This document shows, piece after piece, positions 27,114 through 36,449 of a stretch of DNA of 64,000 bases; position 1 is the first letter of the stretch; each line of letters starts with the position of its first letter. A model generated the notes under the pieces. The model was not told the origin of the DNA. It did no database searches and saw only the letters and a list, made by a program, of their open reading frames with translations. The translations under genes and the position numbers were made by a program. Origin of the DNA: Paenibacillus sanguinis 2301083 = DSM 16941 (GTDB taxonomy: Bacteria; Bacillota; Bacilli; Paenibacillales; Paenibacillaceae). Location of the stretch: NCBI RefSeq assembly GCF_000374825.1, contig NZ_KB895379.1, positions 297,243 through 361,242 on the forward strand, read 5' to 3'.

Positions 27114-27551
27114 TTATCGACGTTTACGGCTGTTCTTCAGCAGCGTCATACGACGGGAGTGCCGCAGCCACGAATAATATGATTTCAAATCCCGCAGTTC
27201 TATGGTCTCGGACATCCGCCCAAGGAAGGTCACAATGATCATGCGGTGCAGTGGACGACCAGCAAGATCAGACTCACCGGGGATCTCCGCAAACTCCGCA
27301 ACCATCACTAAATCATCATCAATCAAATAAACATCTTCCTCTTTGCGATAATACGGAGTGATTCGTCCCTGCTTCAAGCAATCCCAAGCCCAACTGGCAA
27401 TTTGCTCAAATTCCATTTGATCCCGGTCAATTCTGTCATGATATCTGAGCTTGGCATGGTTGGTCACTACGATGTCGGCAACTCTCTTGTCTCCCAGCAC
27501 AATATGAAAAGCTTCGTAGGTCCCCCAACGTTTTGTCGCTCGATCTCTCAT
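27114..27551 (-). CDS. Hypothetical protein, 145 aa
   Basis: Not recognised. Soluble, rich in charged residues, with no signal or membrane segment. Begins MRDRATKRWGTYEAFHIVLG and carries an aromatic/basic C-terminus (SYYSWLRHSRRMTLLKNSRKRR is at the very end). A conserved-looking DDDLVMVAEFAEIPGE segment lies in the middle. GAGGTG lies 6 bases before the ATG at 27551; an earlier in-frame codon has no suitable site. Bounded by its own terminator. Coding is supported by the ribosome binding site and codon use similar to the neighbours. Confidence 0.7.
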   Translation of the reverse strand: MRDRATKRWGTYEAFHIVLGDKRVADIVVTNHAKLRYHDRIDRDQMEFEQIASWAWDCLKQGRITPYYRKEEDVYLIDDDLVMVAEFAEIPGESDLAGRPLHRMIIVTFLGRMSETIELRDLKSYYSWLRHSRRMTLLKNSRKRR

Positions 27552-27718
27552 GCCACACCTCACATTAATAGGTCTTTTTAACTAAGTAATTTTACCTATT
27601 ATACTACAACATTCTCCATCTATCTACAAGATAAGCGCTACCATTTTCCAAACAGAAGAGCCTTAAGAGCCATAAAATTATAAAATCACATCCCTGTACC
27701 TACCAAAATAAGACAAAA

Positions 27719-27755
27719 GAACGCCTTGGCAACCATTATGGCTACCGAGGCGTTC
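27719..27755 (-). terminator. Terminator after ylbG
   Basis: GAACGCCT and AGGCGTTC arms with an internal GG/CC extension, followed on the minus strand by TTTTGTCTTATTTT. Confidence 0.8.
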
Positions 27756-27783
27756 CTGCTGATCTACTCCAGTTCCCTGCTTA

Positions 27784-28047
27784 TTATATGCCATAGTACT
27801 GTGTCTTGTCGGGAACATTCTTGCTGTACTCCGTCTTGATCTCCCCTCGATAAGAGCGCTCGATCTTGCGAACATAGGATAGCTTCCGAACATTACGCAT
27901 GATATCCTCTGCCCGTTCGGCGTTGACATACATCACCACGTAATGCATGCGGCGGGATAAATAATGCACGCTTCCGTATTTATCCAAATTTCTTGCTGCC
28001 TTCAAGTCACTGACCCATATAATAAAGCCTGTACGCTCCGGAAACAT
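27784..28047 (-). CDS. ylbG: YlbG-family protein (DUF2129)
   Basis: Small conserved Firmicutes protein of 87 residues, function not established. The DUF2129 pattern is clear: GFIIWVSDLKAARNLDKYG, YLSRRMHYVVMYVN, then the VRKLSYVRKIERS stretch. AAAGGGGGG precedes the ATG at 28047, which is preferred over an in-frame codon at 28074. It sits 45 bp after ylbF, the same pairing as in B. subtilis, suggesting co-transcription. Confidence 0.92.
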   Translation of the reverse strand: MFPERTGFIIWVSDLKAARNLDKYGSVHYLSRRMHYVVMYVNAERAEDIMRNVRKLSYVRKIERSYRGEIKTEYSKNVPDKTQYYGI

Positions 28048-28092
28048 GAATTGCCCCCCTTTCCTATTGCGCATCCCTTTGCGGTGTTCATC

Positions 28093-28530
28093 TTACCCAC
28101 AACTGCATTTCCCGCCGCTCCCGCACCCTCCTTGAGGATGGGGATCATTGCTGGGTACCTTGATGGAATCAGAGACGGCAAAGGCAATCATTTCAGACAT
28201 CTGATGCAGGATGTCATCCAATTCACTCTCAGCAGCCTTAAAATTGCGAACTGCCTCGATCTGCTCCAATTCACGCTCCACTTCGGCGACCCGATCCTTC
28301 GCTTCATGGTAATTCGGGTGAAAATGGCCGAAACGCTCCGTTTCGCGGAACAGTTCCTTCTGTGCCTCCAGCTTCTTGACCAAGATCTGGACATCCGCAC
28401 TTTCATCTACCTGCTGCTTCCAATACAGATATTCAGAAACCGCCGTAGACTGATTTATCATATCGCCTAATTCATAGGCGTATGTTAGCACTTCGGCCAT
28501 ATCGACCGTGTTCCTGGCAATTACGCTCAT
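28093..28530 (-). CDS. ylbF: YlbF-family RNase Y specificity factor subunit
   Basis: 145-residue alpha-helical protein of the YlbF/YmcA (Com_YlbF) family. In B. subtilis YlbF, YmcA and YaaT form the Y-complex, which guides RNase Y cleavage and influences competence, sporulation and biofilm. The C-terminus ends in a glycine-cysteine tail CGSGGKCSCG; cysteines of this kind bind the iron-sulfur cluster of the complex (family knowledge). The ATG at 28530 has only a weak CGAG site. Directly upstream of ylbG. Confidence 0.92.
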   Translation of the reverse strand: MSVIARNTVDMAEVLTYAYELGDMINQSTAVSEYLYWKQQVDESADVQILVKKLEAQKELFRETERFGHFHPNYHEAKDRVAEVERELEQIEAVRNFKAAESELDDILHQMSEMIAFAVSDSIKVPSNDPHPQGGCGSGGKCSCG

Positions 28531-28623
28531 GAATTTCAACTCGATTCTATGCTAGTATTCTACCCAAAGTAGACGTCATTATCATAACACAATCCTTTAG
28601 CGAGCAGAAGAGTTTCATTCTTC

Positions 28624-30582
28624 CTAATGATCTGCCTGCCGGATTCCTTCGGGCAATACAAGCTGAATCCCCTGCCATTCTTGAGGAGCAAGCAGCCGCA
28701 CAGCCTCTTCATTCCCGTCCTCCAGAGATATAGATAAGCAGCGCACCTTGAGCCGCCACATTTCTTCGCCTTCGAGAGAGAGCGGCAGGCAGATCAATCT
28801 TTCGCCGCCTGTATTCACCTTCAATCTGGCTTGCCATTTCAAGGCCAATTCTACCAGCTTGCGTGCCGTAGACAAGTGATATGATCTGCTCTCCTTCCAC
28901 CAGATGGACGGTAAAGAAGCCAAGCCCGGGAACAGCTCTTCCAGGTCAGGCATCCTATGCTCCGGTTCATAAAAATGCAAATCAGCGCCCTTATAAATCC
29001 AGCCCTGAGTTTCAGATGTATGGTCGAAAGCAAGGTGATGCGGCCTCTTATTCTCAGCAAATACACTGTGATCGTCCAACAGTCTCGGGTAATCCCTGCG
29101 CTCGCTGCCGACCAGCGCAGAAGAGACAGGCGCCAGTCGTTCTGCCTCCAGCCGCTTGATAATCTCCACGCTCTGCCCGCCGATGACTATGAAGTGCAGC
29201 GGCCCAATCCGCTCAAGCTTCCCGCCAAGCTCAGCCATAGATGCGATCCGCTCAGCAGCCTCCACGTCCACACAGCGCAGCAATTGCGCCTCTACAAGCT
29301 CTGTGCGCCCAATCTCCTTACCCCACTGCTCAAGCGCATTACGAACGGACTCCGGAACGGTGACTGCATATCTGGAGAGAAAGTCCAGCATATCCTGTAC
29401 AGAGCGTCCCAGCCTAGCTGCTTGCTCTACAGCACTGCGACTGATTCGGTAGACACTCATGACATCCGTTGTAATATGCTCGGCACAGGCCTCCAGTTCG
29501 AAGCGTACAGTGAACGGAAGTTCAGGCGGCACGAGAATTTCAAAATCCGGCTGTACAATGATCCGAATAGGAAGACCATGCTTTCCTTCAGAGCTTGAGT
29601 CGTCAGCAGGGCTACCTGTCCGGGTAAGCTCAGACACTACCATACTTCTGCGGCCAAGCAGCGCCAGGCCCTCCCGGTCAAGCAACCAACGGAATGCCGT
29701 TCCCTCTGCCATTATTCCTCCCAGCTCTATAAAGCCAAAGCCGCATAAGGCTTCCAGCCAAGCATCGATCCAGCTTTTCTGCTCCGTCGTCAACTCTTGA
29801 TCCAGCAAGCCATGTTCCTGAAGCGAATTCAGCAGCTCATCGAGAGAATACCACTGACCGGACTGGAGATCAGCAGCGACTAGCCGAAGAGCTACATGCT
29901 GTAGCCCAGTATCCGCAGGCACATACCGCTGCAGCAACTCTAGCAGTAATTGCTCATTCATCTCCTGGCTGTCCCGGGATAGCCAGGATGAGAGCCGCTC
30001 AAAATGGAGCTGCCAATTAGGACGATCCTTGACAATTAGTCCCCCGGCCAACAGCATGTCCAGCACAACTGCAAATGCAGGCGGGTAGACATCGGCATGG
30101 GGATAGTTAAGTCCAAGACCCGCTACATCTTCATCACACAAACCGATTAACCCTTGCAGCCTGCTTCGTTCCTTTTGGTGAATCGTTCCTTTCGCTGTAA
30201 TACGCAAACCGTGCTTGGCAATCCAGGCCAGGCAGTGGAACAAGTCCAGGGCAAGTCCTGCTCCTGCCTCACGGCGCAGCGTAATTCCCTCCGAGTCCTG
30301 TTCCCGGAGTGGAGGATAGGCTTCTATGTATGGGATGCCCAGCAGCCTGGGGAGCGGCAGATAATACAATTTCTCTCCCCAGGCTTTGCGCACGGCTGAC
30401 ACTACACCCGAGTCAAGCAGGAGTGGGAGCGCAGCCAGGATATCTGCTCCGCCGAGGTTGCCCGATGCCGCTTGGCGGGCCTGCTCCAATTTAAAGGGTT
30501 GTCCTGCAAACCGGGAAAATAGACAGATTAACGCAGACCGCAGTATAGTATCTTCTGTCTGCTTGCTCGTTCTCGTCTTCAT
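28624..30582 (-). CDS. Helicase-associated protein with Helicase_C_3 (XPB/Ssl2-like) domain
   Basis: 652-residue protein resembling the helicase-associated proteins encoded next to XPB in Mycobacterium (Rv0862c beside Rv0861c). The N-terminal ~100 residues look winged-helix-like; the centre is helical. From about residue 340 the segment IIVQPDFEILVPPELPFTVRF, with helices and RIGPLHFIVI, matches the Helicase_C_3 pattern. No Walker motif is seen, so it is not itself an ATPase. Its start overlaps the XPB stop by 4 bases (ATGA), so the two are made together. A partner or loading role for XPB is inferred. Confidence 0.82.
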   Translation of the reverse strand: MKTRTSKQTEDTILRSALICLFSRFAGQPFKLEQARQAASGNLGGADILAALPLLLDSGVVSAVRKAWGEKLYYLPLPRLLGIPYIEAYPPLREQDSEGITLRREAGAGLALDLFHCLAWIAKHGLRITAKGTIHQKERSRLQGLIGLCDEDVAGLGLNYPHADVYPPAFAVVLDMLLAGGLIVKDRPNWQLHFERLSSWLSRDSQEMNEQLLLELLQRYVPADTGLQHVALRLVAADLQSGQWYSLDELLNSLQEHGLLDQELTTEQKSWIDAWLEALCGFGFIELGGIMAEGTAFRWLLDREGLALLGRRSMVVSELTRTGSPADDSSSEGKHGLPIRIIVQPDFEILVPPELPFTVRFELEACAEHITTDVMSVYRISRSAVEQAARLGRSVQDMLDFLSRYAVTVPESVRNALEQWGKEIGRTELVEAQLLRCVDVEAAERIASMAELGGKLERIGPLHFIVIGGQSVEIIKRLEAERLAPVSSALVGSERRDYPRLLDDHSVFAENKRPHHLAFDHTSETQGWIYKGADLHFYEPEHRMPDLEELFPGLASLPSIWWKESRSYHLSTARKLVELALKWQARLKVNTGGERLICLPLSLEGEEMWRLKVRCLSISLEDGNEEAVRLLAPQEWQGIQLVLPEGIRQADH

Positions 30583-32273
30583 GCGTTAAGTACCTCCCGC
30601 TCTTGCTGCACGGCATATTCATAACCTTGCTCCAGCAAGAAAAGCTGCCTGCGCTGGGCAAAATCCTGCTCCCTGGTATGCTCTGATACCAGCGTGTAGA
30701 AGAAAGCTCGGCTCCCATCCGCCTTCGGCCGCAATATGCGCCCCAGACGCTGAGCTTCCTCCTGTCGCGAGCCAAAGCTGCCCGAAATTTGAATAGCCAC
30801 CGAGGCATCCGGCAGATCCACTGCAAAGTTAGCCACTTTTGACACAACCAGAACAGGCAGCTTGCCTTCCCGGAAGGCTTGGAAGAGCCGCCCCCTCTCA
30901 TTTTGCGGCGTGCTTCCCGTAATGAGAGGAACTCCCATCTCCTTGGCAACGCTCTGCAACTGATCAAGATATTGTCCGATAATCAGCACCTGACGGTCCC
31001 GGTGTCGATCCAGCAATTGTTCGATGACCGGCTGCTTGCCGGGGTTCTCTGCAGCCACCCGGAATTTCTCACGCCCCTCAGCCCGCACATATCGCTCCAA
31101 CTGGTCTTCCGGCATGGAAACCCGTATCTCCCGGCAATCTACCTCGGCGATATGCCCGCTCTCTTCAAGTCTTCGCCATGGAGCTTCATAGCGTTTGGGT
31201 CCAATCAGTGTGAAGACGTCTCGTTCACAGCCATCCTCACGAACCAGGGTGGCTGTCAGCCCTAGCCGCCGGGTAGCCTGGATATCTGCTGTCGCCCGGA
31301 AGATCGGAGCAGGGAGAAGATGGACCTCATCATATATAATCAATCCCCAGTCCCTTTCCTTGAACAAAGACATATGGCGGAACTCCTCATTCTTTCGCGC
31401 GCGATGGGTCAAGATTTGATAAGTCGAGACGGTAACCGGCTTGACTTGCTTCTTCTCCCCTGTGTACTCTCCGACCTGTTCGACGGGCAGCGTTGTTTTG
31501 GAGGTTAATTCTGCTACCCACTGACGTACTGAGGTCACGTTAGAGGTCAAAATCAGCGTTTCACACTGAAACTGTTCCATGGCGGCCAGACCAATCACCG
31601 TTTTGCCAGCTCCGCACGGAAGGACGACCACTCCACTCCCGCCTTCTCCTTGCTCGCCCGCAAAAGCCGTTACTGCCTCCCTCTGATAAGGCCTTAGCTG
31701 GAAGGCGCGTCCGGAATCCGGCAGCACAGTGCGAAGCTTGAAGCTGAGAGGACGACCCTGGTGATAACCCGCTTCATCCAACACAGGATAACCAAGCTGG
31801 CCCAGTTCCCGCTTGAGGCTTCCCCGAAGTGCAGCACCTAGGCGGCAATGCCGTTGGTCCTGAAGAGAAAGGCGCTCGTCAGACCAGTTCAGCTGCGGCA
31901 GCAATTGCTCAAGAAGCGTTTCATCCGGTCCGCAATTCTCCAGTTCAAGCAGATCAGCTTCGTCTGGCACCGGATACAGCTTCAACTGTCCGTATCTTCC
32001 CATCCATTTGCGGATATCCTGAGCTACTCCGCCAGGCAGTGGATAACGGGCAAGTTCAGCCAAATCCTTAAGGATGCCTTCCGCATCAATGCCTCCTGCT
32101 GCTGCGTTCCATAAAGTTAGCGGGGTCATGCGGTAGGTGTGGTAAAAAGCCGGAGTTTTTACTAATTCAGCAAATGAGGATAGTCGCTCCCGCGCCTCTT
32201 CAAAACCGGGATGCTCCCTCTCCAGCAGCACCGACAAATCACGCTGAACGATACATGCTCCGGGTTTATTCAT
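30579..32273 (-). CDS. XPB-type DNA repair helicase
   Basis: Superfamily 2 helicase of 564 residues, homologous to eukaryotic XPB/archaeal XPB. N-terminal damage-recognition-like region (1 to about 185), then RecA-1 with VLPCGAGKTVIG (Walker A), YDEVHLL (DEVH box), LTATLVREDG (motif III plus a RED-like motif), and RecA-2 with GSFGSRQEEAQRLGRILRPK (motif VI). GAGGTG lies 5 bases before the ATG. Bacterial XPB proteins unwind DNA and are thought to act in repair, though their pathway is not well defined. First gene of a two-gene operon with the Helicase_C_3 protein. Confidence 0.92.
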   Translation of the reverse strand: MNKPGACIVQRDLSVLLEREHPGFEEARERLSSFAELVKTPAFYHTYRMTPLTLWNAAAGGIDAEGILKDLAELARYPLPGGVAQDIRKWMGRYGQLKLYPVPDEADLLELENCGPDETLLEQLLPQLNWSDERLSLQDQRHCRLGAALRGSLKRELGQLGYPVLDEAGYHQGRPLSFKLRTVLPDSGRAFQLRPYQREAVTAFAGEQGEGGSGVVVLPCGAGKTVIGLAAMEQFQCETLILTSNVTSVRQWVAELTSKTTLPVEQVGEYTGEKKQVKPVTVSTYQILTHRARKNEEFRHMSLFKERDWGLIIYDEVHLLPAPIFRATADIQATRRLGLTATLVREDGCERDVFTLIGPKRYEAPWRRLEESGHIAEVDCREIRVSMPEDQLERYVRAEGREKFRVAAENPGKQPVIEQLLDRHRDRQVLIIGQYLDQLQSVAKEMGVPLITGSTPQNERGRLFQAFREGKLPVLVVSKVANFAVDLPDASVAIQISGSFGSRQEEAQRLGRILRPKADGSRAFFYTLVSEHTREQDFAQRRQLFLLEQGYEYAVQQEREVLNA

Positions 32274-32344
32274 CGGCTCACCTCATTTAATATATTTAAC
32301 CCCGAGTTGTCCCTAAGGTCATAGCTTGCCATCGATGGAAATAT

Positions 32345-33511
32345 TTATGCATGCTCCTTGAAGTAGGACTCTGCCATCGCTATTAATAGCCCGGCAGCGT
32401 GCAGCATCGCTTGTTCATCGATATCAAACTTCGGATGATGATGCGGATATATAGCATTTTGCTCGTTACCTGCTCCAACCAGCATGAAGCAGCCCGGCAC
32501 TTTCTGTACATAATAGGCGAAATCTTCCGCCGGCATAATCGGAGGCGACAATTCGGCACGCAAGGTGAATACACTTGGTGCCGTCTCCATAAAGCGTTGG
32601 TATTCTCGTTCATGATTGATCAGGCTTGGGTAGCCGGACATATAATCAATAACCGCATCAGCCCCGTAGGCCTGAGCCGTCCCCTCAGTCAAGGCATGGA
32701 TTCGTTCACGAATCAATGTCCGCGTCTCCTCCTGAAAACAGCGCACGGTCCCGGATAATTTGCATCGATCAGCAATGATATTTTGGGCTGTCCCTCCCTG
32801 GATGACCCCAATTGTGACCACTGCAGGGTCCAACGGATCCACCGAACGACTGACCACACTTTGCAATTGCAGAACTAATGCCGAAGCGGCAACGATGCTA
32901 TCTACGGATTTATGCGGCACGCCACCATGACCACCTTGACCGTGTATTTCAATGAAAAATTCATCTGTAGAAGCCATGAAGGCTCCCGGCCTGCTCGCTA
33001 CGGTCCCCACAGGCAAAGGAGTCCAAAGATGAACGCCATAAATGACATCAACCCCGTCAAGCGCGCCCGCCGCAATCATCGAAGCTGCCCCGCCCGGACA
33101 GACTTCTTCTGCTGGCTGAAAGAGCAAGCGAACCTCTCCGCTCAGCTGCTCTCTGGTCCTGGCAAAATATTCACCAACCGCCAGCAGAGTTGCTGTATGT
33201 CCATCATGTCCACAAGCATGCATAACCCCAGGCTGCCCTGAGGCATATTCACAAGTTTTCTCGTCCTGAATGGGCAAAGCATCCAGATCCGCTCTTAGCG
33301 CCACGGTCTTCCCCGGGAGAGCTCCGTAAATCTTGCCCACTACCCCATAGCCACCCACGTTAATCGCAGTCTCTATACCTAGCTGCTGCAGCTTCTTTAC
33401 AATATAAGCCGATGTCTGCTCTTCCTTGAAAGAAAGCTCCGGATGGCGATGAAGGTGCCGTCTCCGCTCCACCATTTCCGGAAATAACTCGTATAACAAA
33501 CTCGCTTCCAT
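32345..33511 (-). CDS. M20-family metallo-amidohydrolase
   Basis: 388-residue zinc/manganese hydrolase of the M20D group (N-acyl-amino-acid amidohydrolase, hippuricase, N-acetyldiaminopimelate deacetylase). Metal motifs: HRHPELSFKE, RADLDALPI, MHACGHDGHTA (active site), QPAEEVCPGGA, with a lid domain near residues 185-300 and a C-terminal histidine in YPHHHPKFDID. GAGGGGAG precedes the ATG. Which acyl substrate it uses cannot be told. No operon partner. Confidence 0.9.
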   Translation of the reverse strand: MEASLLYELFPEMVERRRHLHRHPELSFKEEQTSAYIVKKLQQLGIETAINVGGYGVVGKIYGALPGKTVALRADLDALPIQDEKTCEYASGQPGVMHACGHDGHTATLLAVGEYFARTREQLSGEVRLLFQPAEEVCPGGAASMIAAGALDGVDVIYGVHLWTPLPVGTVASRPGAFMASTDEFFIEIHGQGGHGGVPHKSVDSIVAASALVLQLQSVVSRSVDPLDPAVVTIGVIQGGTAQNIIADRCKLSGTVRCFQEETRTLIRERIHALTEGTAQAYGADAVIDYMSGYPSLINHEREYQRFMETAPSVFTLRAELSPPIMPAEDFAYYVQKVPGCFMLVGAGNEQNAIYPHHHPKFDIDEQAMLHAAGLLIAMAESYFKEHA

Positions 33512-33739
33512 AGTCTCCCCTCTTCCCTTTCCCCGGAACCTATTATTGCTTCATAAATCCTCGCCGTCCATCCGGTACCCTGATTTAGCTCTATTGTAGC
33601 AGAAAAAAGCCAGGTGAATCATTATGAACAGAAAGGGCAGGCGGACAAGGCTTTCTCGGCTTGCACAAGCGCTGGAAACATAATATCATGGGGGAGGGAA
33701 GATTTGAGAAAAGTTCACAATTTAAGGGGGCAAATTACC

Positions 33740-34081
33740 ATGATCGTGGAAAATACCGGCTTGGACGGTTTGCAAAGCGATTTGGCCTATTTGGATGAAT
33801 CAGCGGAGAAGCTAGGTTTCGTACGCTGGCAATGGGAATATTACCGCGCTACATACGATTACAAAATTGAATATAACAATAGCGATTACTTCTTGCGCAT
33901 CAATACGCGGGCATTGGAGGGCAAGTTGGAGCGCCCGGATACCGTGCTTGCCATCGAAGCGGTCTATATGGGGCGGGCCACTTTTCCACACGGGTTGGAG
34001 TACGAATCGGAGATTCCTCCGCTGGTGATGAAGACTGCCAATTATAAATTGACGGAATTGAAGGAACTTCTTGAGTCCTAA
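33740..34081 (+). CDS. YugN-like family protein
   Basis: 113-residue protein resembling the YugN-like family of Firmicutes, function unknown. Family-like features are WQWEYYRATYDYKIEY in the first half and PHGLEYESEIPP near the end. The ATG at 33740 follows AAGGGGG by about 10 bases. A longer version starting at TTG 33704, with GGGAGGGA upstream, is possible. It lies 12 bp upstream of ftsW on the same strand and is probably co-transcribed. Confidence 0.78.
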   Translation: MIVENTGLDGLQSDLAYLDESAEKLGFVRWQWEYYRATYDYKIEYNNSDYFLRINTRALEGKLERPDTVLAIEAVYMGRATFPHGLEYESEIPPLVMKTANYKLTELKELLES

Positions 34082-34093
34082 AGTGACGCGATC

Positions 34094-35356
34094 ATGAGAG
34101 AAGAAACCGGAAAACCAAGACGCGGAGCCCCCGACTTTCAATTACTCATCCTGACACTGCTGCTCGTTGGTTTCGGAATCGTGATGGTGTTCAGCTCCAG
34201 TTCCAGCATCACGCTTGTCAGCAAGCTGTTCGATAACGATCCCATGCACTTTACCAAAAGGCAGATTATTTTTAGCCTGCTCGGTATCGTCGCCATGTTT
34301 ATCACCATGAATATTCCTTATCCTAAATTTAAAAAGTTATTTGTGCCTATTTTTATCCTTGCTATTGCGATGCTCATTCTTGTTCCTTTCATTGGAGGAC
34401 GCATTAACGGCGCCACCAGTTGGTTTGCTATCGGGACACTTGGCATTCAACCCACAGAGCTAGCCAAGATTACGACGATCTTGTATCTCTCGGCTCTCAT
34501 CTCCAAGAAGGGGGAAAGGTTCCGGGACTTGCGGACCGGATATATTCCCGTCATGGTCATTGTCGGGTTTATCGCCGGACTCGTCATGCTTCAACCGGAT
34601 TTGGGGTCCTGCTTCATTCTGGTTGCCACGGCCGGCTTGATTATTTTCGCCGGAGGAGCCAATCTCAAGCACATTGTGGGCTCCATCGCCTTATTGATTT
34701 TTGGTGCAAGCATCGTGATCGGCATCGGGGCCTTGTGGGAGCAGATCAATCCGCCGGACCCGGCTGCCGTTACGGGAGATAACTACAGACTTGGTCGCAT
34801 TCAAGCGTTCCTGAACCCATGGGAAGATACACAGGGCACAGGATACAATCTGATTCAGTCCTTGACTGCAATTGGCCATGGAGGCATCACAGGCACCGGG
34901 TTTGGGCAAGGCATTCAGAAGCTGCATTACCTGCCTAACGCTTATAATGATTTTATCTTTGCGGTCATTGGTGAAGAATTTGGACTTATTGGCACCTTGA
35001 TTTTCCTGATCGTCTATATTTATTTTATTTGGCGCGGACTGCTCGTCTCTCTTCGCTGCAAGAGCACATTCGGCACCTTAAGCGGCGTTGGTATTATGGG
35101 GCTCATTGCCATCCAGGCGTTCGTCAATATCGGTGGCGTTACCAATACGATTCCGGTTACAGGAGTCACCTTGCCATTTATCAGCTATGGGGGATCTTCG
35201 CTTCTGGTTATGATGGTAGCGATGGGGATCGTACTCAGTATCTCACGGGAATCATCACTGCCGGTCAAGCAAGAGCGCACGAAGTCCGTTGTCGTCCGTG
35301 AACCCACCCCATTTGAGGTGCGCAGTCAGCGCACTCAGCATCGGCGGCATAAGTAA
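34094..35356 (+). CDS. ftsW: FtsW/RodA/SpoVE-family peptidoglycan glycosyltransferase
   Basis: Polytopic SEDS protein of 420 residues that polymerises lipid II during septum formation. Ten or so hydrophobic helices are visible from residue 14. Family signatures: NGATSWFAIGTLGIQPTELAK with the IQP-x-E motif and catalytic-region residues, LLQPDLGS-like MLQPDLGSC, and LPFISYGGSSLLV with GLLVSLR nearby. The basic tail (RSQRTQHRRHK) is cytosolic. It is called FtsW rather than RodA because ylaN, its neighbour in B. subtilis, is 0.6 kb away. The ribosome binding site is weak, suggesting coupling to the YugN-like gene. Confidence 0.88.
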   Translation: MREETGKPRRGAPDFQLLILTLLLVGFGIVMVFSSSSSITLVSKLFDNDPMHFTKRQIIFSLLGIVAMFITMNIPYPKFKKLFVPIFILAIAMLILVPFIGGRINGATSWFAIGTLGIQPTELAKITTILYLSALISKKGERFRDLRTGYIPVMVIVGFIAGLVMLQPDLGSCFILVATAGLIIFAGGANLKHIVGSIALLIFGASIVIGIGALWEQINPPDPAAVTGDNYRLGRIQAFLNPWEDTQGTGYNLIQSLTAIGHGGITGTGFGQGIQKLHYLPNAYNDFIFAVIGEEFGLIGTLIFLIVYIYFIWRGLLVSLRCKSTFGTLSGVGIMGLIAIQAFVNIGGVTNTIPVTGVTLPFISYGGSSLLVMMVAMGIVLSISRESSLPVKQERTKSVVVREPTPFEVRSQRTQHRRHK

Positions 35357-35370
35357 CCTGACCATAAGCA

Positions 35371-35409
35371 AAAGACTACGGAGCATGCTCCGTAGTCTTT
35401 GTTTTGTTC
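35371..35409 (+). terminator. Terminator after ftsW
   Basis: A perfect 30-base palindrome (35371-35400) with AAAGACTACGGAGC arms, followed by GTTTTGTTC. Confidence 0.85.
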
Positions 35410-35470
35410 ATCAATTATTCAGCTTGCTTGAGGCTGAACATAAAACTTCTATCGCACCGTAGTCTTCAGG

Positions 35471-35833
35471 CTACACCTCGTCATCCTTAAACGCAACGCC
35501 CTCAACTTTAACATTCACTTCTACGATCTTCAGCCCTGTCATACTTTCTACGGCTTCACGCACATTTTGCTGGAGCATCCGGGAAACCTCATGGATCGGC
35601 GTTCCATATAACACGATGATGCGCAGATCAATCGCCGCCTCCAATTGACCGACCTCCACCGTAACGCCCCTTTGCACATTCTTACCGCTTAACCGTTTGG
35701 CCCAGCCCTCAGACAGTCCTCCGGACATCGCAGCGATTCCCGGTGTCTCTAACGCAGCCATCCCGGCAATCTTGGCCACGACATCGTCTGAAATGCGAAT
35801 CATTCCACTATCTAATTGCAGTTGCTCGGTCAT
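35471..35833 (-). CDS. Asp23/Gls24-family envelope stress response protein
   Basis: 120-residue member of the Asp23/YloU family, small cytosolic or membrane-attached proteins linked to cell-envelope stress. The pattern ISDDVVAKIAGMAALETPGI, then RIIVLYGTPIHEVSRMLQQNV and VNVKVEGVAF near the end is typical. AAGGAGG sits 8 bases before the ATG at 35833; the frame extends to 35965 but that part covers the ylaN terminator hairpin. Confidence 0.92.
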   Translation of the reverse strand: MTEQLQLDSGMIRISDDVVAKIAGMAALETPGIAAMSGGLSEGWAKRLSGKNVQRGVTVEVGQLEAAIDLRIIVLYGTPIHEVSRMLQQNVREAVESMTGLKIVEVNVKVEGVAFKDDEV

Positions 35834-35924
35834 GGTTATTCCTCCTTCAACCTCATTAATTTCATTGTAAAGCGTAAGCCCATTTAAAGCAAATGACATG
35901 CCCCCTGGCCCATGTATGATGAAA

Positions 35925-35962
35925 CAAGCGTATGCTCCTTGTAAGAAAGGAGTATACGCTTG
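35925..35962 (-). terminator. Hairpin terminator after ylaN
   Basis: 16-base arms (35925-35940 and 35947-35962) pair with one G-T wobble around a 6-base loop, followed on the minus strand by TTTCATCAT. Confidence 0.65.
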
Positions 35963-35984
35963 CACTATTTGAAGACAAACCAGT

Positions 35985-36272
35985 TCACTGTTTATTGTTC
36001 ATGGCTTCGTATAGTGAGGCCAGGTTCCGTTCAAGTCTGCTAAGAATTTGTTTGCCTACCATTTCATCGATAAGTCCAACGCGAGTCGCGTAATCCACTT
36101 GCCTGGAGAATCCATACATCTGGGTATCCAGCACTTCCTCATAGAGAGGACAGTAACGTGTAGCCAAGTTCTCCATCTGTACTTCAATCAGCTTCTCTAT
36201 TTTATCTGCATCTTCTTTCAGAAGATTAAGTGCTTTCTGGTTCAGTTGCTCCTGCAACTCAGATGAAGTCAT
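35985..36272 (-). CDS. ylaN: YlaN-family protein (DUF1507), Fur-linked iron regulator
   Basis: 95-residue helical protein. YLAN hallmarks are unmistakable: [36 protein letters not shown] and [15 protein letters not shown]. In B. subtilis YlaN is needed under iron limitation and has been shown to bind Fur and relieve its repression; it normally lies beside ftsW. Here Asp23 and two terminators separate it from ftsW, which is convergent. GGGGGGAAA precedes the ATG. Confidence 0.93.
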   Translation of the reverse strand: MTSSELQEQLNQKALNLLKEDADKIEKLIEVQMENLATRYCPLYEEVLDTQMYGFSRQVDYATRVGLIDEMVGKQILSRLERNLASLYEAMNNKQ

Positions 36273-36407
36273 GCCTTTCCCCCCCTATGTCCAAAAATCG
36301 TCACACCTCTGCTCTATCCTAATATTAGACGAAATCGAGGACCAATACAAGAACCTGTGTAAATTAACCTTGTACCTCCCCGGCAAATTTGCGAGGCGAA
36401 AAGAGCA

Positions 36408-36441
36408 TAAAAAAAACACCCCCATACTGCGGGAGTGTTCT
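36408..36441 (-). terminator. Terminator after the HPr-like gene
   Basis: Minus-strand AACACTCCCGC and complementary GGGGGTGTT arms followed by TTTTTTTAT, 9 bases past the stop. Confidence 0.8.
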
Positions 36442-36449
36442 CTCATCTT

